Assembly (NCBI GenBank): GCA_029319145.1
Contig: CP119753.1
Coordinates: 682,001-746,000 of the forward strand
DNA from: Microbacter sp. GSS18
GTDB taxonomy: Bacteria > Actinomycetota > Actinomycetes > Actinomycetales > Microbacteriaceae
Length of the DNA: 64,000 nucleotides
Direction of reading: 5' to 3'
Part shown: in pieces, positions 34,427 to 43,129 of the stretch
How positions within the stretch are numbered: position 1 is the first letter of the stretch
How the letters are laid out: the number at the start of each line of letters is the position of its first letter
The notes under the pieces: model-generated
The model's input: the letters and a program-made list of their open reading frames with translations, nothing else
The model's database searches: none
What the model was told of the DNA's origin: nothing
Made by a program: the position numbers and the translations under genes

Positions 34427-35464
34427 ATGATCCGGTTCGAGAACGTCACGAAGCGCTTCCGCGGCACCGCGAACCCGGCGCTGAGCAACGTCGATTTCGA
34501 GGTGCTCCGCGGCGAGTTCGTCTTCCTCGTCGGCGCATCCGGCTCGGGAAAGTCCTCGTGCCTGCGGTTGATCCTGCGCGAGGACACGCCGAGCGAAGGC
34601 CGTGTCGTCGTCCTGGGCCGCGATCTGCGCACGCTCGCGAGCCGCAAGATCCCCTACTTCCGACGCCACATCGGCGCGGTCTTCCAGGACTTCCGGCTGC
34701 TGCCCGACAAGACCGTCTTCCAGAACGTGGCCTTCACGCTGCAGGTGATCGGGTCCTCACGCGGCTTCGTCAAGCAGGCCGTGCCCGAGGTGCTCGCCCT
34801 GGTGGGCCTGAACGGCAAGGAGAAGCGCCTGCCGCACGAACTCTCGGGCGGTGAGCAGCAGCGCGTCGCGATCGCGCGCGCCCTGGTCAACCGTCCGCAG
34901 GTGCTCCTGGCCGACGAGCCCACGGGCAACCTCGACCCCGCGACGTCGGTGGACATCATGCAGCTGCTGGCGCGGATCAACGCCGGCGGCACGACCGTCG
35001 TGATGGCGACCCACGAGAAGGGCTTCGTCGACCAGATGCAGCGCCGCGTCATCGAGCTGCGCGAGGGCGAGCTGATCCGCGACGAGCGGCACGGCGGCTA
35101 CGGCGACACGTCGCAGCTGCCGAGCCTCGCGCCCCAGCCGCAGCGCGGAGCCGCCGCCGTGGCGGCCCTGAGCGCCGTGCTCGAGGTTCAGCGCGAAGCG
35201 GCGCTCGCCGCATCCGGCCGGGCCGCCGAGTCCGACGACGCATCCGCCGCGCCCGCCGCCGGGTCACCGGCTCCGCAGGCCGACGAGCCGCCTCCCGCAG
35301 TCGAGGCCGAGCAGACGGATGCCGAGCCTGCCGTGCCGGTCACCGCGAAGACGACCCAGCCGATCCCGGTGGCCGACCGCCCCGAGGTCGAGGTCGAGGA
35401 GCTGGGCCTCGCCGACCGCTTGGGACTGGCCGACGACGAGGACGAAGTGGGGCCCACGTCGTGA
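34427..35464 (+). CDS. ftsE: Cell-division ABC ATPase FtsE with an acidic C-terminal extension
   Basis: 345 residues against about 229 for typical FtsE. Walker [10 protein letters not shown], the FtsE-type Q-loop [20 protein letters not shown], signature [17 protein letters not shown] and Walker [13 protein letters not shown] are all intact. After about residue 230 comes a 115-residue Ala/Glu/Pro-rich tail. With FtsX it regulates peptidoglycan hydrolases at the septum. The ftsX GTG overlaps its stop by 4 bases. Confidence 0.93.
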   Translation: MIRFENVTKRFRGTANPALSNVDFEVLRGEFVFLVGASGSGKSSCLRLILREDTPSEGRVVVLGRDLRTLASRKIPYFRRHIGAVFQDFRLLPDKTVFQNVAFTLQVIGSSRGFVKQAVPEVLALVGLNGKEKRLPHELSGGEQQRVAIARALVNRPQVLLADEPTGNLDPATSVDIMQLLARINAGGTTVVMATHEKGFVDQMQRRVIELREGELIRDERHGGYGDTSQLPSLAPQPQRGAAAVAALSAVLEVQREAALAASGRAAESDDASAAPAAGSPAPQADEPPPAVEAEQTDAEPAVPVTAKTTQPIPVADRPEVEVEELGLADRLGLADDEDEVGPTS

Positions 35465-36375
35465 GGGCGGGGCTGGTCCTGTCCGAGGCGTTCACCGGCC
35501 TGCGGCGCAACCTCTCCATGGTGATCTCGGTCGTGCTCGTCACGTTCGTGTCGCTGACGTTCGTGGGCGCCGCGATCCTCATGCAGATGCAGATCGGGAC
35601 CATGCGCGACTACTGGGTGGACCGCGCGCAGGTCGCCGTCTTCATGTGCACCGACATCTCGCAGGAGCCGACGTGTCTCGACGGCGCCGCGACGCCCGAT
35701 CAGATCGCCGACGTGCAGGACAGGCTCGATGGGCCGGCGCTGTCTCCGCTCATCCGCGACGTGCGGTTCGAGGACCAGGACCAGGCCTACCAGAACATCA
35801 TCGATCTGCTCGGCGAGGAATACGCCAGCGTCATCACACCCGAGCAGCTGAATCAGACGTTCTGGATCAATCTCGTCGATCAGCGCCAGTCGGACGTCAT
35901 CATCGAGGCGTTCACATCGCTCGACGGCGTCGAGGGCGTCGAGGATCAGCTGCAGTACCTCGAGCCGCTGTTCCAGGCCCTGACGGTGGCGACGTACATC
36001 GCCGTCGGCATAGCGGTGCTCATGCTGATCGCCGCGGTGCTCCTCATCGCCACCACGATCCGATTGTCGGCCTATGCGCGCCGCCGCGAACTGCGGATCA
36101 TGCGTCTGGTGGGCGCGTCGAACCCGTTCATCCAGACGCCGTTCATCCTCGAGGGCGTCTTCGCGGCCCTGCTGGGGGCCGCCCTGGCGAGCGGCGCCGT
36201 CCTCGCGGGTGTGCAGTTCGGCGTCGAGGGGTACCTGCGCCGCCGCGTCGACTTCGTCACGACCTGGGTGGGGGTGGGGGACGCCTGGATCGTCGTGCCG
36301 ATCCTGGTCGGCATCGGTGTGGTGCTGGCGGCGTTCTCGGCCGGGTTCGCGATCCGCCGCTGGCTGCGCGAGTAG
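35461..36375 (+). CDS. ftsX: Cell-division permease-like protein FtsX
   Basis: 304 residues with four membrane helices: one near the N-terminus ([20 protein letters not shown]) and three after about residue 175. The extracellular loop between them (about 45-170) carries a cysteine pair ([13 protein letters not shown]), as in mycobacterial FtsX, where this loop contacts the hydrolase RipC. The C-terminal core has [23 protein letters not shown] 35461 is coupled to ftsE. Confidence 0.93.
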   Translation: MRAGLVLSEAFTGLRRNLSMVISVVLVTFVSLTFVGAAILMQMQIGTMRDYWVDRAQVAVFMCTDISQEPTCLDGAATPDQIADVQDRLDGPALSPLIRDVRFEDQDQAYQNIIDLLGEEYASVITPEQLNQTFWINLVDQRQSDVIIEAFTSLDGVEGVEDQLQYLEPLFQALTVATYIAVGIAVLMLIAAVLLIATTIRLSAYARRRELRIMRLVGASNPFIQTPFILEGVFAALLGAALASGAVLAGVQFGVEGYLRRRVDFVTTWVGVGDAWIVVPILVGIGVVLAAFSAGFAIRRWLRE

Positions 36376-36413
36376 CGCACCGCGCCGCGTCGGGCGGCAT
36401 CCGTCCCGGCGTT

Positions 36414-36419
36414 GCTAGA
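36414..36419 (+). promoter_or_regulatory. -10 hexamer TAGACT and leader hairpin before smpB
   Basis: The hexamer is 48 bases before ATG 36468. The leader holds a hairpin, GCCGTGC (36430-36436) with GCACGGC (36441-36447), and then CCGAGGAG as ribosome site. Confidence 0.4.
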
Positions 36420-36467
36420 CTGACAGGCTGCCGTGCGCCCGCACGGCGAGAGTCCGAGGAGTTCGCC

Positions 36468-36944
36468 ATGCCCAGGGAACGCGGTGAGACGGTCATCGCG
36501 ACCAACCGTCGCGCGCGCCACGAGTACAGCATCGAGAAGACCTACGAAGCGGGTCTGGTGCTCACCGGCACCGAGGTGAAGTCGCTGCGTCAAGGCCGCG
36601 CGAACCTGTCGGACGGCTACGCGTACATCGACGGCGGCGAGGCGTTCCTCGACGCCGTGCACATCCCCGAGTACTCGCAGGGGCACTGGACGAACCACTC
36701 CGCCAAGCGCACGCGCAAGCTGCTCCTGCACAAGGACGAGATCATCAAGCTCAGCCACGCGATCTCGGCCGGTGGGTACACGCTCATCCCGCTGAAGCTC
36801 TACTTCTCGGACGGCCGCGCGAAGGTCGAGATCGGCGTGGCCAAGGGCAAGGCCGAGTACGACAAGCGACAGGCGCTGCGCGAGCGCCAGGACAAGCGCG
36901 AGGCCGAGCGCGCCATGCGCACGCGCAACCGGCTCGGGGAGTAG
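36468..36944 (+). CDS. smpB: SsrA-binding protein SmpB
   Basis: 158 residues. Binds tmRNA and delivers it to stalled ribosomes. Family motifs: [60 protein letters not shown] and a basic tail [13 protein letters not shown]. The RNA partner ssrA lies 4.5 kb downstream at 41425-41794 on the same strand. Confidence 0.96.
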   Translation: MPRERGETVIATNRRARHEYSIEKTYEAGLVLTGTEVKSLRQGRANLSDGYAYIDGGEAFLDAVHIPEYSQGHWTNHSAKRTRKLLLHKDEIIKLSHAISAGGYTLIPLKLYFSDGRAKVEIGVAKGKAEYDKRQALRERQDKREAERAMRTRNRLGE

Positions 36945-36947
36945 CAG

Positions 36948-36972
36948 CCGGCGGATGCCCGGCATCCGCCGG
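36948..36972. terminator. Stem-loop between smpB and the convergent SIMPL gene
   Basis: Arms CCGGCGGATGC and GCATCCGCCGG pair over 11 bp with a 3-base loop, starting 4 bases after the smpB stop. Likely serves both converging genes. Confidence 0.7.
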
Positions 36973-37006
36973 TTCCGATGCCGGCGCCCTGTCCGACCGC
37001 AGTGCG

Positions 37007-37672
37007 TCAGTGCGCCGTGAAACGCGCCTCGACGCCGGCCTCCACGACGATGTCCTCGGGCTCGAACGCGGTCACCGGGCCGCCTCCGGGCGCCGCGGCC
37101 AGGGCGACGGCGCGGGCCATGGCGGGCTGCGGGCCCTCGGGGGGATGATCGGCGAGGAGGCCCAGATCGGCGATCTCCACGGGAACGACGGATGCCAGGC
37201 CGAGCGCCGTGGCGTAGGCCGTGGCGCGGGCGACGGCGACGCCGACGGCCTCTGTGGCGACCTCCTGCTCGACGCGGGCGCGCGTGGCGGGCGTCAGCTG
37301 CCAGTCGATGCGGCTCAGCTCGACGCCGTCGCGATCGAGCACGTCGCCGACCCACCATGACATCGCGGCGAAGTCCGAGAACGTCGCGACGACGTCGACC
37401 GAGGCGTGGTGGACGGGTGCCTGCCGCTTGCCGTCGGGCCCCCACGGGCGGTCGGTCCACAGTGACACCCGCTGACTGGCCCATTCCACGACGGAACCGG
37501 CCTCCTTGCGGGCGCCGAGGTCCGCCCGGACCGGCTCGGCCAGCGCCGCGATCCGCTCGACGACCGCTCCGCGGTCGCGGCTCTCGGCCCGCACGCTGAG
37601 GTGCGCGCTGGCGCGCTCGGGTGCGATGCGCGTCTCGTGTCTACCGCGGACAGTGATCACGACGTCTGCCAT
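37007..37672 (-). CDS. SIMPL (DUF541) domain protein
   Basis: 221 residues. Begins MADVVITVRGRHETRIAPER and continues with the alternating strand-helix pattern of DUF541/SIMPL proteins (ERASAHLSVRAESRDRGAVV; ATAYATALGLASVVPVEIAD). No signal peptide, so it is cytoplasmic, unlike many periplasmic members. ATG 37672 has a TAGAGT hexamer 7 bases upstream; the frame 85 codons longer is rejected. The family is linked to stress tolerance, but the biochemical role is unknown. Confidence 0.8.
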   Translation of the reverse strand: MADVVITVRGRHETRIAPERASAHLSVRAESRDRGAVVERIAALAEPVRADLGARKEAGSVVEWASQRVSLWTDRPWGPDGKRQAPVHHASVDVVATFSDFAAMSWWVGDVLDRDGVELSRIDWQLTPATRARVEQEVATEAVGVAVARATAYATALGLASVVPVEIADLGLLADHPPEGPQPAMARAVALAAAPGGGPVTAFEPEDIVVEAGVEARFTAH

Positions 37673-37679
37673 GACTGCG

Positions 37680-37685
37680 ACTCTA
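37680..37685 (-). promoter_or_regulatory. -10 hexamer TAGAGT for the SIMPL gene
   Basis: Minus strand, 7 bases before ATG 37672. It decides this start over the longer frame. Confidence 0.45.
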
Positions 37686-37802
37686 CGCCGCGGCAGCGAC
37701 GCGAAAAGAAAATTTCCATTCACGTGCATCCGAATCGAGAGTGCTCCCGGAACACACATATCGACGGGCGACAAACGGTCGCCCAGAACCGAGAGGACTC
37801 TC

Positions 37803-38621
37803 ATGCGTAAGACCCTCATGGGCGCCGCCGCCGGAGCCGTGCTGGCTCTGGGCGCGATCGCCCCCGCCCACGCCATCTCCGACTCGAGCGCCGACCTGTC
37901 GGTGCTGCACGGCATCCCCGACACCACTGTCGACGTCTACGTCAACGGCGATCTGACCCTCGACGACTTCGCACCGAGCGATCTCGCCGGTCCGCTGGAC
38001 CTGCCGGCTGGTGACTACGAGGTCGCGATCACCGCCTCCGACGCGGCTGACGCGAGCTCGCCGATCCTCGGCCCGATCACCCTGACGCTCGAGGCCGCCA
38101 CGAGCTACACCGCCGTCGCCCACCTCGACGAGGGCGGCGCGCCGACCGTGACCGCGTTCGTCAACGACATCTCCGAGACCGCCGCCGGCGAGGGCCGCCT
38201 GACGGTCCGCCACACCGCCGCCGCGCCCGCCGTCGACGTGCTCGCCGGCGACACCGCCGTGATCGAGGGTCTCGCGAACCCCGACGAGGCGACGCTCGAC
38301 CTCGCGGCCGGCACCGTCTCGGCCTCCGTGGCCGCCGCGGGAACGACCGACCCGGTCCTCGGCCCTGCAGACGTCGAGGTCCAGGAGGGCGTCCTCACGA
38401 TCGTGTACGCGTGGGGCAGCCTCGAGGACGGCAACCTCGCGCTCGCGACGCAGACCATCGACGGACTGCACTCGGCTCCGCACGGCGTCAACTCCGGCAC
38501 CGGCGGCCAGCTCGCCGAGCGCGACGCGCTGATGCAGGCGCTCCTCATGATCGGCGTCTTCGCGGTCGCCGCAGCGTCCGTGACCGGCGTGGTCGTGGCT
38601 CGCAGCCGGGCGGAGCGCTGA
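37803..38621 (+). CDS. DUF4397 cell-surface protein with C-terminal membrane anchor
   Basis: 272 residues. Signal peptide cleaved after PAHA (about residue 24). The mature part is DUF4397: DLSVLHGIPDTTVDVYVNGD, LPAGDYEVAITASD, then a second half beginning GRLTVRHTAAAPAVDVLAGD. It ends with a helix (LLMIGVFAVAAASVTGVVVA) and basic RSRAER. No LPxTG is seen before the helix. It is followed after 5 bp by a class F-like sortase; this pairing is common in actinobacteria and suggests surface attachment or processing. ATG 37803 has GAGAGGA upstream. Confidence 0.88.
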   Translation: MRKTLMGAAAGAVLALGAIAPAHAISDSSADLSVLHGIPDTTVDVYVNGDLTLDDFAPSDLAGPLDLPAGDYEVAITASDAADASSPILGPITLTLEAATSYTAVAHLDEGGAPTVTAFVNDISETAAGEGRLTVRHTAAAPAVDVLAGDTAVIEGLANPDEATLDLAAGTVSASVAAAGTTDPVLGPADVEVQEGVLTIVYAWGSLEDGNLALATQTIDGLHSAPHGVNSGTGGQLAERDALMQALLMIGVFAVAAASVTGVVVARSRAER

Positions 38622-38626
38622 CCCTC

Positions 38627-39274
38627 ATGGCTACGGCGAGGACGATCATCCGGGCGCTTGCCGCCGGGCTGGTCGTCCTCGCCCTGTCCGCGTGCTCGGG
38701 CCCGCCGAGCGAGGACGCCGCCCGGACGGCCGCGCCCACCGTCGAGGCGGCCGTGTCGGCGCCGCGCCCCACGCCGGTCGTGGATGTGCCCGTCACCGCG
38801 GCGACCCCCGCGCCCGCGCGTGTGAGCGTGCCGCCGGTGCGCCTGACCATCGAGGCGATCGGCGTCGACATGCCGGTCGAGCCGGTGGGCGTGGAGCCGG
38901 GAGGATTCATGGAGCTGCCCGCAGACCCGGCCGTCGCCGGCTGGTACCGTTTCGGGTCCGATCCGCAGAGCGACGACGGCAACATCGTCGTCTCGGCACA
39001 CGTGGACGCGCCGGACCGCCCCATCGGCCCGCTCAGCAGGCTTCGCGACCTGAGCGGCGGCGAGACCATCACGGTGGCGGACGCCGAGGGCGTCTCGCAC
39101 ACGTATCGCGTCGAGAGCGTCACGTACTACCCCAAGCAGGATCTTCCGGTCGACGGGCTGTTCGCTCGCGAAGGCAGCGACTCGCTGGTCGTGATCACGT
39201 GCGGGGGAGACTTCGACCGAACGACCGGCCGGTATGCCGACAATGTCGTCGCGGTCGCGACTCCGGTAGCGTGA
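38627..39274 (+). CDS. Class F-like sortase, lipoprotein-anchored
   Basis: 215 residues. Lipobox LSAC (C23), then a Pro/Ala-rich spacer and the sortase fold. The catalytic triad is visible: H125 in VVSAHVD, C192 in VVITCGG, and R202 (or R198) in FDRTTGRY. Class F enzymes are actinobacterial transpeptidases of the wall; most have an N-terminal helix, while this one appears to be lipid-modified. It lies between the DUF4397 gene and the sigma factor gene, on one probable mRNA. Confidence 0.87.
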   Translation: MATARTIIRALAAGLVVLALSACSGPPSEDAARTAAPTVEAAVSAPRPTPVVDVPVTAATPAPARVSVPPVRLTIEAIGVDMPVEPVGVEPGGFMELPADPAVAGWYRFGSDPQSDDGNIVVSAHVDAPDRPIGPLSRLRDLSGGETITVADAEGVSHTYRVESVTYYPKQDLPVDGLFAREGSDSLVVITCGGDFDRTTGRYADNVVAVATPVA

Positions 39275-39309
39275 CGATGGCGACGACACTCGCGACGAGA
39301 GGAACCCGC

Positions 39310-39861
39310 GTGGAAGACCTGGATGAGCAGGAGCTCGTCGAGCGGTTCCGCCGCGGCGACGATCGCGCTCTCGAGGCCGTGTACCGTCGCTGGTCGGCGC
39401 TGGTGTTCACCCTCGCTCTCCGCTCGCTCGGAGACCGGGGCGATGCCGAGGACGTGACGCAGAAGACGTTCGTCTCGGCGTGGACATCGCGGGCCTCGTA
39501 CGATCCGGCCAAGGCGAAGCTGGCGACGTGGCTCGTCAGCATCGCCCGGCGCCGGATCGCGGACATGCACGAGGCTCGCGCCAGGGTTCGCAAGCTGCAG
39601 GACGAACTCGTGCGGTTCTCGGATCCCGACGAGATGGTGCAGTCCGAAGTCGACCTCGCCGACCGGCTGCTGCTCGCGGACGAACTCGAACGACTCGAGC
39701 CCGACGCGCTGGACGTCGTGCGCTTGGCGTTCTACGACGACCTGACCCACCAGCAGATCGCGGAGCGGCTCGCGATGCCGCTGGGAACCGTGAAGAGCCA
39801 CATCAGACGAAGTCTGTCGAGACTGCGCAGCCGATTGGAGGTGAGCCATGTCGCACATTGA
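39310..39861 (+). CDS. ECF-type RNA polymerase sigma factor
   Basis: 183 residues. Region 2: ALEAVYRRWSALVFTLALRS and GDAEDVTQKTFVSAW. Region 4: LTHQQIAERLAMPLGTVKSH. GTG 39310 is chosen because AGAGGA lies 8 bases upstream; GTG 39271 and ATG 39277 are in-frame alternatives. It overlaps the anti-sigma gene by 14 bases, the usual coupled pair. Together with its RskA-like partner it resembles SigK-type systems and may control its own operon with the sortase and DUF4397 protein. Confidence 0.9.
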   Translation: MEDLDEQELVERFRRGDDRALEAVYRRWSALVFTLALRSLGDRGDAEDVTQKTFVSAWTSRASYDPAKAKLATWLVSIARRRIADMHEARARVRKLQDELVRFSDPDEMVQSEVDLADRLLLADELERLEPDALDVVRLAFYDDLTHQQIAERLAMPLGTVKSHIRRSLSRLRSRLEVSHVAH

Positions 39862-40630
39862 CCCCGACCGCATCGCCCTGGTCGCCCTCGGCGAGCCGAT
39901 GAGCGTCGACGAGTCGACGCACGTCGAGCAGTGCGACGACTGCACCATCGACCTGTTCGAGCTGCGACGCACCGTGATCGTCGGTCGCTCCACGATCGAC
40001 ATGGACGACCTCGAGTCGCCGCCCGACCGCGTGTGGGACCGCATCGCCGCCGAGATCGCCGGACTTCCCGAGGCCACCGAGGAATCGGACGCTGAGGAAG
40101 CAGAGCCGCTGGACGCCGCGACGTCGCCGTCGGACGGCTCCGTGGCGGAACCCGCGACGGCGGCTCCCGCACCGGAACAGGCTCGGGGGCGTGGACGCGT
40201 GCTGACGCGGGCTCTGTTCGGCCTCGCCGCGGGCACCGCGGTGATCCTGGCGCTCGTCGGCGTGTGGTCGCTCGTCCGCCCGGCGCAGGTCGTCGAGGTC
40301 GCCGCCGCGACGCTCGCGGCGTTCCCCGATCACCCGGACGCCGAAGGCTCGGCGATCGTCATCGAGGAGAACGACGGCGAGCAGCTCGTGCGGGTCGAAC
40401 TCGACACCGACGAGGCCGACGACGGGTTCCGCGAGGTGTGGCTCATCACCGCCGACGCGTCCGCGCTGGTCAGCCTCGGCGTCCTCGAAGGTCGCGAAGG
40501 CGAGTTCGTCGTGCCCGACGGCATCGACATCCACGAGTACGTGCTCGTGGACGTGTCGCAGGAGCCGCTGGACGGTGATCCCGCCCATTCGGGCGACTCG
40601 ATCGTGCGGGGCGAGCTCGACTTCGCGTGA
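39848..40630 (+). CDS. RskA-like anti-sigma factor
   Basis: 260 residues. The N-terminal zinc-binding anti-sigma motif is H25-x3-C29-x2-C32 (STHVEQCDDCTID). An acidic linker leads to one membrane helix at about 120-140 (LFGLAAGTAVILALVGVWSL). The extracellular RskA domain ends with FREVWLITADASALVSLGVL and EGEFVVPDGIDIHEYVLVDV. It holds the upstream ECF sigma factor inactive, probably until the outer domain is proteolysed. Confidence 0.9.
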   Translation: MSHIDPDRIALVALGEPMSVDESTHVEQCDDCTIDLFELRRTVIVGRSTIDMDDLESPPDRVWDRIAAEIAGLPEATEESDAEEAEPLDAATSPSDGSVAEPATAAPAPEQARGRGRVLTRALFGLAAGTAVILALVGVWSLVRPAQVVEVAAATLAAFPDHPDAEGSAIVIEENDGEQLVRVELDTDEADDGFREVWLITADASALVSLGVLEGREGEFVVPDGIDIHEYVLVDVSQEPLDGDPAHSGDSIVRGELDFA

Positions 40631-40646
40631 GACGTCCGGCGGGGCT

Positions 40647-41288
40647 TCAGAGCAGCTCGTCGGCCGGCCGGATCGCCGACAGGTCCGCTCGAGTGTGCGC
40701 CCACCGGACGTCCGTCGGCGTGAAGAGGTAGGTCTCGCCCCAGCCGTCGGCGTCGCCGCGCCCCGCCTCTGCGACCCGAGACAGGTACACGCCCTCCGTC
40801 GTGTCGGACCGTCGGTAGCCGTCCGCCTCCAGCTGCTGCATGGCGGCCACCGCGGACTCGGAGTGGATGCGGGCCCACGCATGATCCTGGACGTCATCGG
40901 TCGCCAGGTCGGGGTCCGCGCCGGCCCGGCAGACCAGCTGGAGGAGCGGCGCGCCCGCGGGGAAGTTGTCGAAGGGCCTCACGCCGATCGTCAGGACGCT
41001 CGAGTCCCACACCTGTCGGCCGCTCGCGGCGACCTCGGCGAGGTAGTCCTCCGTGAGCACGTCCTGGCACGTGGCGTCCACGAGGGGATGCGCGGTGGGC
41101 GAGGGTGTGGGGACGGGGCTCGGGGTCGGTGTGGGAGCAGGGCCGGGCACGGTCGCGGTCGGCGTCGCCGACGGCTCGGCGGACGCCTCGGGTGCGCCGG
41201 AGTCGGTCGTCAGGAGCAGCACCAGCACGATGACTCCGACGACGCCGACGGCTCCCGCGCTGACCATCCAGAGGCGCCAGGTCGACAT
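40647..41288 (-). CDS. Membrane-anchored extracellular protein, paralogue of 46594-47169
   Basis: 213 residues. One N-terminal helix (MVSAGAVGVVGVIVLVLLL), a Thr/Pro-rich stalk, then a globular domain with two cysteines (ATCQDVLTEDYL and LQLVCRAGADPD) and the shared pattern AAMQQLEADGYRRSDTTEGV-Y. The same cysteine spacing, overall order and GVY/YLF motifs recur in the lipoprotein at 46594-47169. ATG 41288 has a TAGTGT hexamer 7 bases upstream. The family is unknown to me. Divergent from ssrA. Confidence 0.75.
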   Translation of the reverse strand: MSTWRLWMVSAGAVGVVGVIVLVLLLTTDSGAPEASAEPSATPTATVPGPAPTPTPSPVPTPSPTAHPLVDATCQDVLTEDYLAEVAASGRQVWDSSVLTIGVRPFDNFPAGAPLLQLVCRAGADPDLATDDVQDHAWARIHSESAVAAMQQLEADGYRRSDTTEGVYLSRVAEAGRGDADGWGETYLFTPTDVRWAHTRADLSAIRPADELL

Positions 41289-41295
41289 GCGCTCG

Positions 41296-41301
41296 ACACT
41301 A
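41296..41301 (-). promoter_or_regulatory. -10 hexamer TAGTGT for the gene at 40647-41288
   Basis: Minus strand, 7 bases before ATG 41288; fixes the start 75 codons inside the longest open frame. Confidence 0.45.
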
Positions 41302-41375
41302 TGCCGCGCGTCTTGGAATTCCCCAATCGTCCCATCCGTTGTAGTCTGGGATGCTCGGGTGCCTCGGCATCCGGC

Positions 41376-41381
41376 TTGACA
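41376..41381 (+). promoter_or_regulatory. -35 element TTGACA upstream of ssrA
   Basis: Exact consensus -35, 44 bases before the mature tmRNA 5' end, which would leave a short leader for RNase P to remove. No convincing -10 is seen at the expected distance. Confidence 0.4.
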
Positions 41382-41424
41382 ACTCCACAGTGTGACAGCG
41401 GCCCACCGCCATTCGGAGGAGCAC

Positions 41425-41794
41425 GGGGATGATCGGTTTCGACATCGTTTGCCGATCTGCGTGCAGCGGGCCGAGGATGCAGGGTTATCTCGTGAACGCT
41501 CCCTGCAAACCAATATCTGCCGAATCCAAGCAGAACGACTTCGCCCTCGCTGCGTAAGCGAGCCCGATAGTCCGTCAGACCGTGGGTGATCCCGACACGG
41601 CTCCTGGCGTCATCTAGGGATCTTGCTGCGCGGTGGCGCCTGGACGCCGCGCGGGACTCTTCCCAGGCTGGGCTCGTCGACTTAGGTGTCTGTGACAAAG
41701 GTCGGAGCCGAGCAGAACGCCTCTACAGACTGCGCCCGGAGAAACCGCAGAGACTCGACGATGGACGGGGGTTCGATTCCCCCCATCTCCACCA
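41425..41794 (+). ncRNA. ssrA: Transfer-messenger RNA (tmRNA)
   Basis: 370 nt. The 5' end GGGGATGATCGGTTTCGAC is the conserved tmRNA start. Its first seven bases pair with CATCTCC near the 3' end, followed by A and an encoded CCA. The T arm GGGGG-TTCGATT-CCCCC is intact. The tag reading frame ends in FALAA-stop at 41545-41557; I read the tag as AESKQNDFALAA, with GCC as resume codon. The resume point is inferred by analogy with the 12-residue corynebacterial tag. It works with SmpB (36468-36944) to free stalled ribosomes. Confidence 0.96.
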
Positions 41795-41812
41795 GCCGCT
41801 GTCACAGGAGTG

Positions 41813-41851
41813 AAGGCCCCGAGCCGTGGAGATCCACGGTCCCGGGGCCTT
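41813..41851 (+). terminator. Rho-independent terminator of ssrA
   Basis: Stem AAGGCCCCG (41813-41821) with CGGGGCCTT (41843-41851), extended inward by CCGTGGA/TCCACGG, making a nearly continuous 16-bp stem 18 bases after the tmRNA 3' end. Confidence 0.85.
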
Positions 41852-41927
41852 CGTCATGTCGGCAGGCGGCGACGATCCTCCGTGCCCGGGCTCGCGCCCC
41901 GGCACACCGCGTGGCGATACTGAGGGC

Positions 41928-42158
41928 ATGCCAGTGCATCGCGCCACCGTCGCAGACTCCGTGGATCCTCTCGGCCTCGGCCGCCTGTCGGTCGACGTGC
42001 CGAGTGTCGGGATCACCTCGGTCTGGGCCCTCCCCGTCATCCCCTTCGGTGCGCGGCGCCATCGCCCGCCCGAGCCCGGCACCGCAGTGTGGGTCGATTT
42101 CGAGGAAGGCGACGTGTCGCGGCCGGTGGTGCTGGGCACGATCCCGACACCCGAGTGA
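41928..42158 (+). CDS. Orphan phage-baseplate/VgrG-type OB-fold protein
   Basis: 76 residues. The whole protein matches the OB domain of gp5/VgrG/baseplate V proteins: HRATVADSVDPLGLGRLSVD, then PPEPGTAVWVDFEEGDVSRP and VVLGTIPTPE. In phages and contractile injection systems this domain precedes the needle; here nothing follows. A GATACT hexamer 6 bases upstream supports ATG 41928. It lies 134 bp after ssrA, a known attachment hot spot, yet no integrase or other phage gene is present. It may be a domesticated remnant. Confidence 0.75.
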   Translation: MPVHRATVADSVDPLGLGRLSVDVPSVGITSVWALPVIPFGARRHRPPEPGTAVWVDFEEGDVSRPVVLGTIPTPE

Positions 42159-42267
42159 TCGACGGGGCGTGCGGCGGCGCGGCCGACCGTGCGCGAGCGC
42201 GAGCGGAGCCGCGTAGTGTGGCGAGGCGATCCACGATCGGGCGGTCGAGCCGCCGGGAGGGCTGTCG

Positions 42268-43125
42268 ATGACACCGAACATCGTCCTGAACAACGGCGCC
42301 GAGATCCCGAGGATCGGACTCGGGGTCTTCCTGGTGACGGATGTCGCCGAGTGCGAGTCCAGCGTGGCGGCGGCGCTGGATGCCGGGTACCGGCTGATCG
42401 ACACCGCCAACGCATACCGCAACGAGCGTGCGGTCGGGCGCGCCATCCGCGAATCCGGCGTCGACCGGGAGCAGATCTTCCTCACCACCAAGCTCTGGCC
42501 CGGCGACTACGGCGTCCGCGCGTCGCGCGACGCGATCCGTGGAGCGGTCGAACGCCTCGACAGCGGTCACATCGATCTTCTGCTGCTGCACCAGCCGGTC
42601 GGCGACGTGCTCGGGGCCTGGAAGGCCATGGAGGACGCGGTGGAGAGCGGCGCGGTGCGCTCGATCGGCGTGAGCAACTTCGAGATCGCCGACCTCGAGC
42701 GGCTGCTCGCGTCTGCGCGCATCCGGCCGGTCGTCGACCAGATCGAGCTGCATCCGTACTGGCAGGCGCCGGCGCTGCTTCCCTATCTCGCCGAGCACGA
42801 GATCGTTCCTCAGGCCTGGTACCCGCTGGGGCACGGGTCGAAGAAGCTTCTGAGCGAGCCGGCGATCCGCGCGGCGGCCGCTGCGCACGGCAGGTCGCCC
42901 GTCCAGGTCATCCTCCGCTGGCACCGGCAGCGGGGCTTCGTCGCGATCCCCAAGTCGACCAACCCCGCCCACATCGCCTCGAACATCGACATCGACGACT
43001 TCGCCCTCACCGATCTTCAGATGTCGGCCATCGACGCGCTCGGCCGGAACCGACCGATGGTCCGCATGCCGCGCTGGGTGATGTCGGCGGTGATGCCGCG
43101 CTTCCGCGTTCCGCAGCTGCCCTGA
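42268..43125 (+). CDS. Aldo/keto reductase
   Basis: 285 residues, AKR family of the 2,5-diketo-D-gluconate reductase type. NADPH-dependent carbonyl reduction. The catalytic tetrad is visible: Asp and Tyr in RLIDTANAYRNE, Lys in IFLTTKLWPG, His in IDLLLLHQPV. The cofactor-phosphate motif VAIPKSTNPAHIASNID is near the C-terminus. ATG 42268 follows GGGAGGG. It is monocistronic and convergent with the amine oxidase, 4 bases apart. Substrate unknown. Confidence 0.9.
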   Translation: MTPNIVLNNGAEIPRIGLGVFLVTDVAECESSVAAALDAGYRLIDTANAYRNERAVGRAIRESGVDREQIFLTTKLWPGDYGVRASRDAIRGAVERLDSGHIDLLLLHQPVGDVLGAWKAMEDAVESGAVRSIGVSNFEIADLERLLASARIRPVVDQIELHPYWQAPALLPYLAEHEIVPQAWYPLGHGSKKLLSEPAIRAAAAAHGRSPVQVILRWHRQRGFVAIPKSTNPAHIASNIDIDDFALTDLQMSAIDALGRNRPMVRMPRWVMSAVMPRFRVPQLP

Positions 43126-43129
43126 GGGC

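Noticed and set aside
33230..34669. 479-residue antisense frame over prfB
   Set aside because: Shadow of prfB; no domain is recognisable.
41614..41805. 63-residue open frame antisense to ssrA (MTAAGGDGGNRTPVH...)
   Set aside because: It lies wholly over the tmRNA and its terminator side; such frames are a known false prediction on tmRNA genes.
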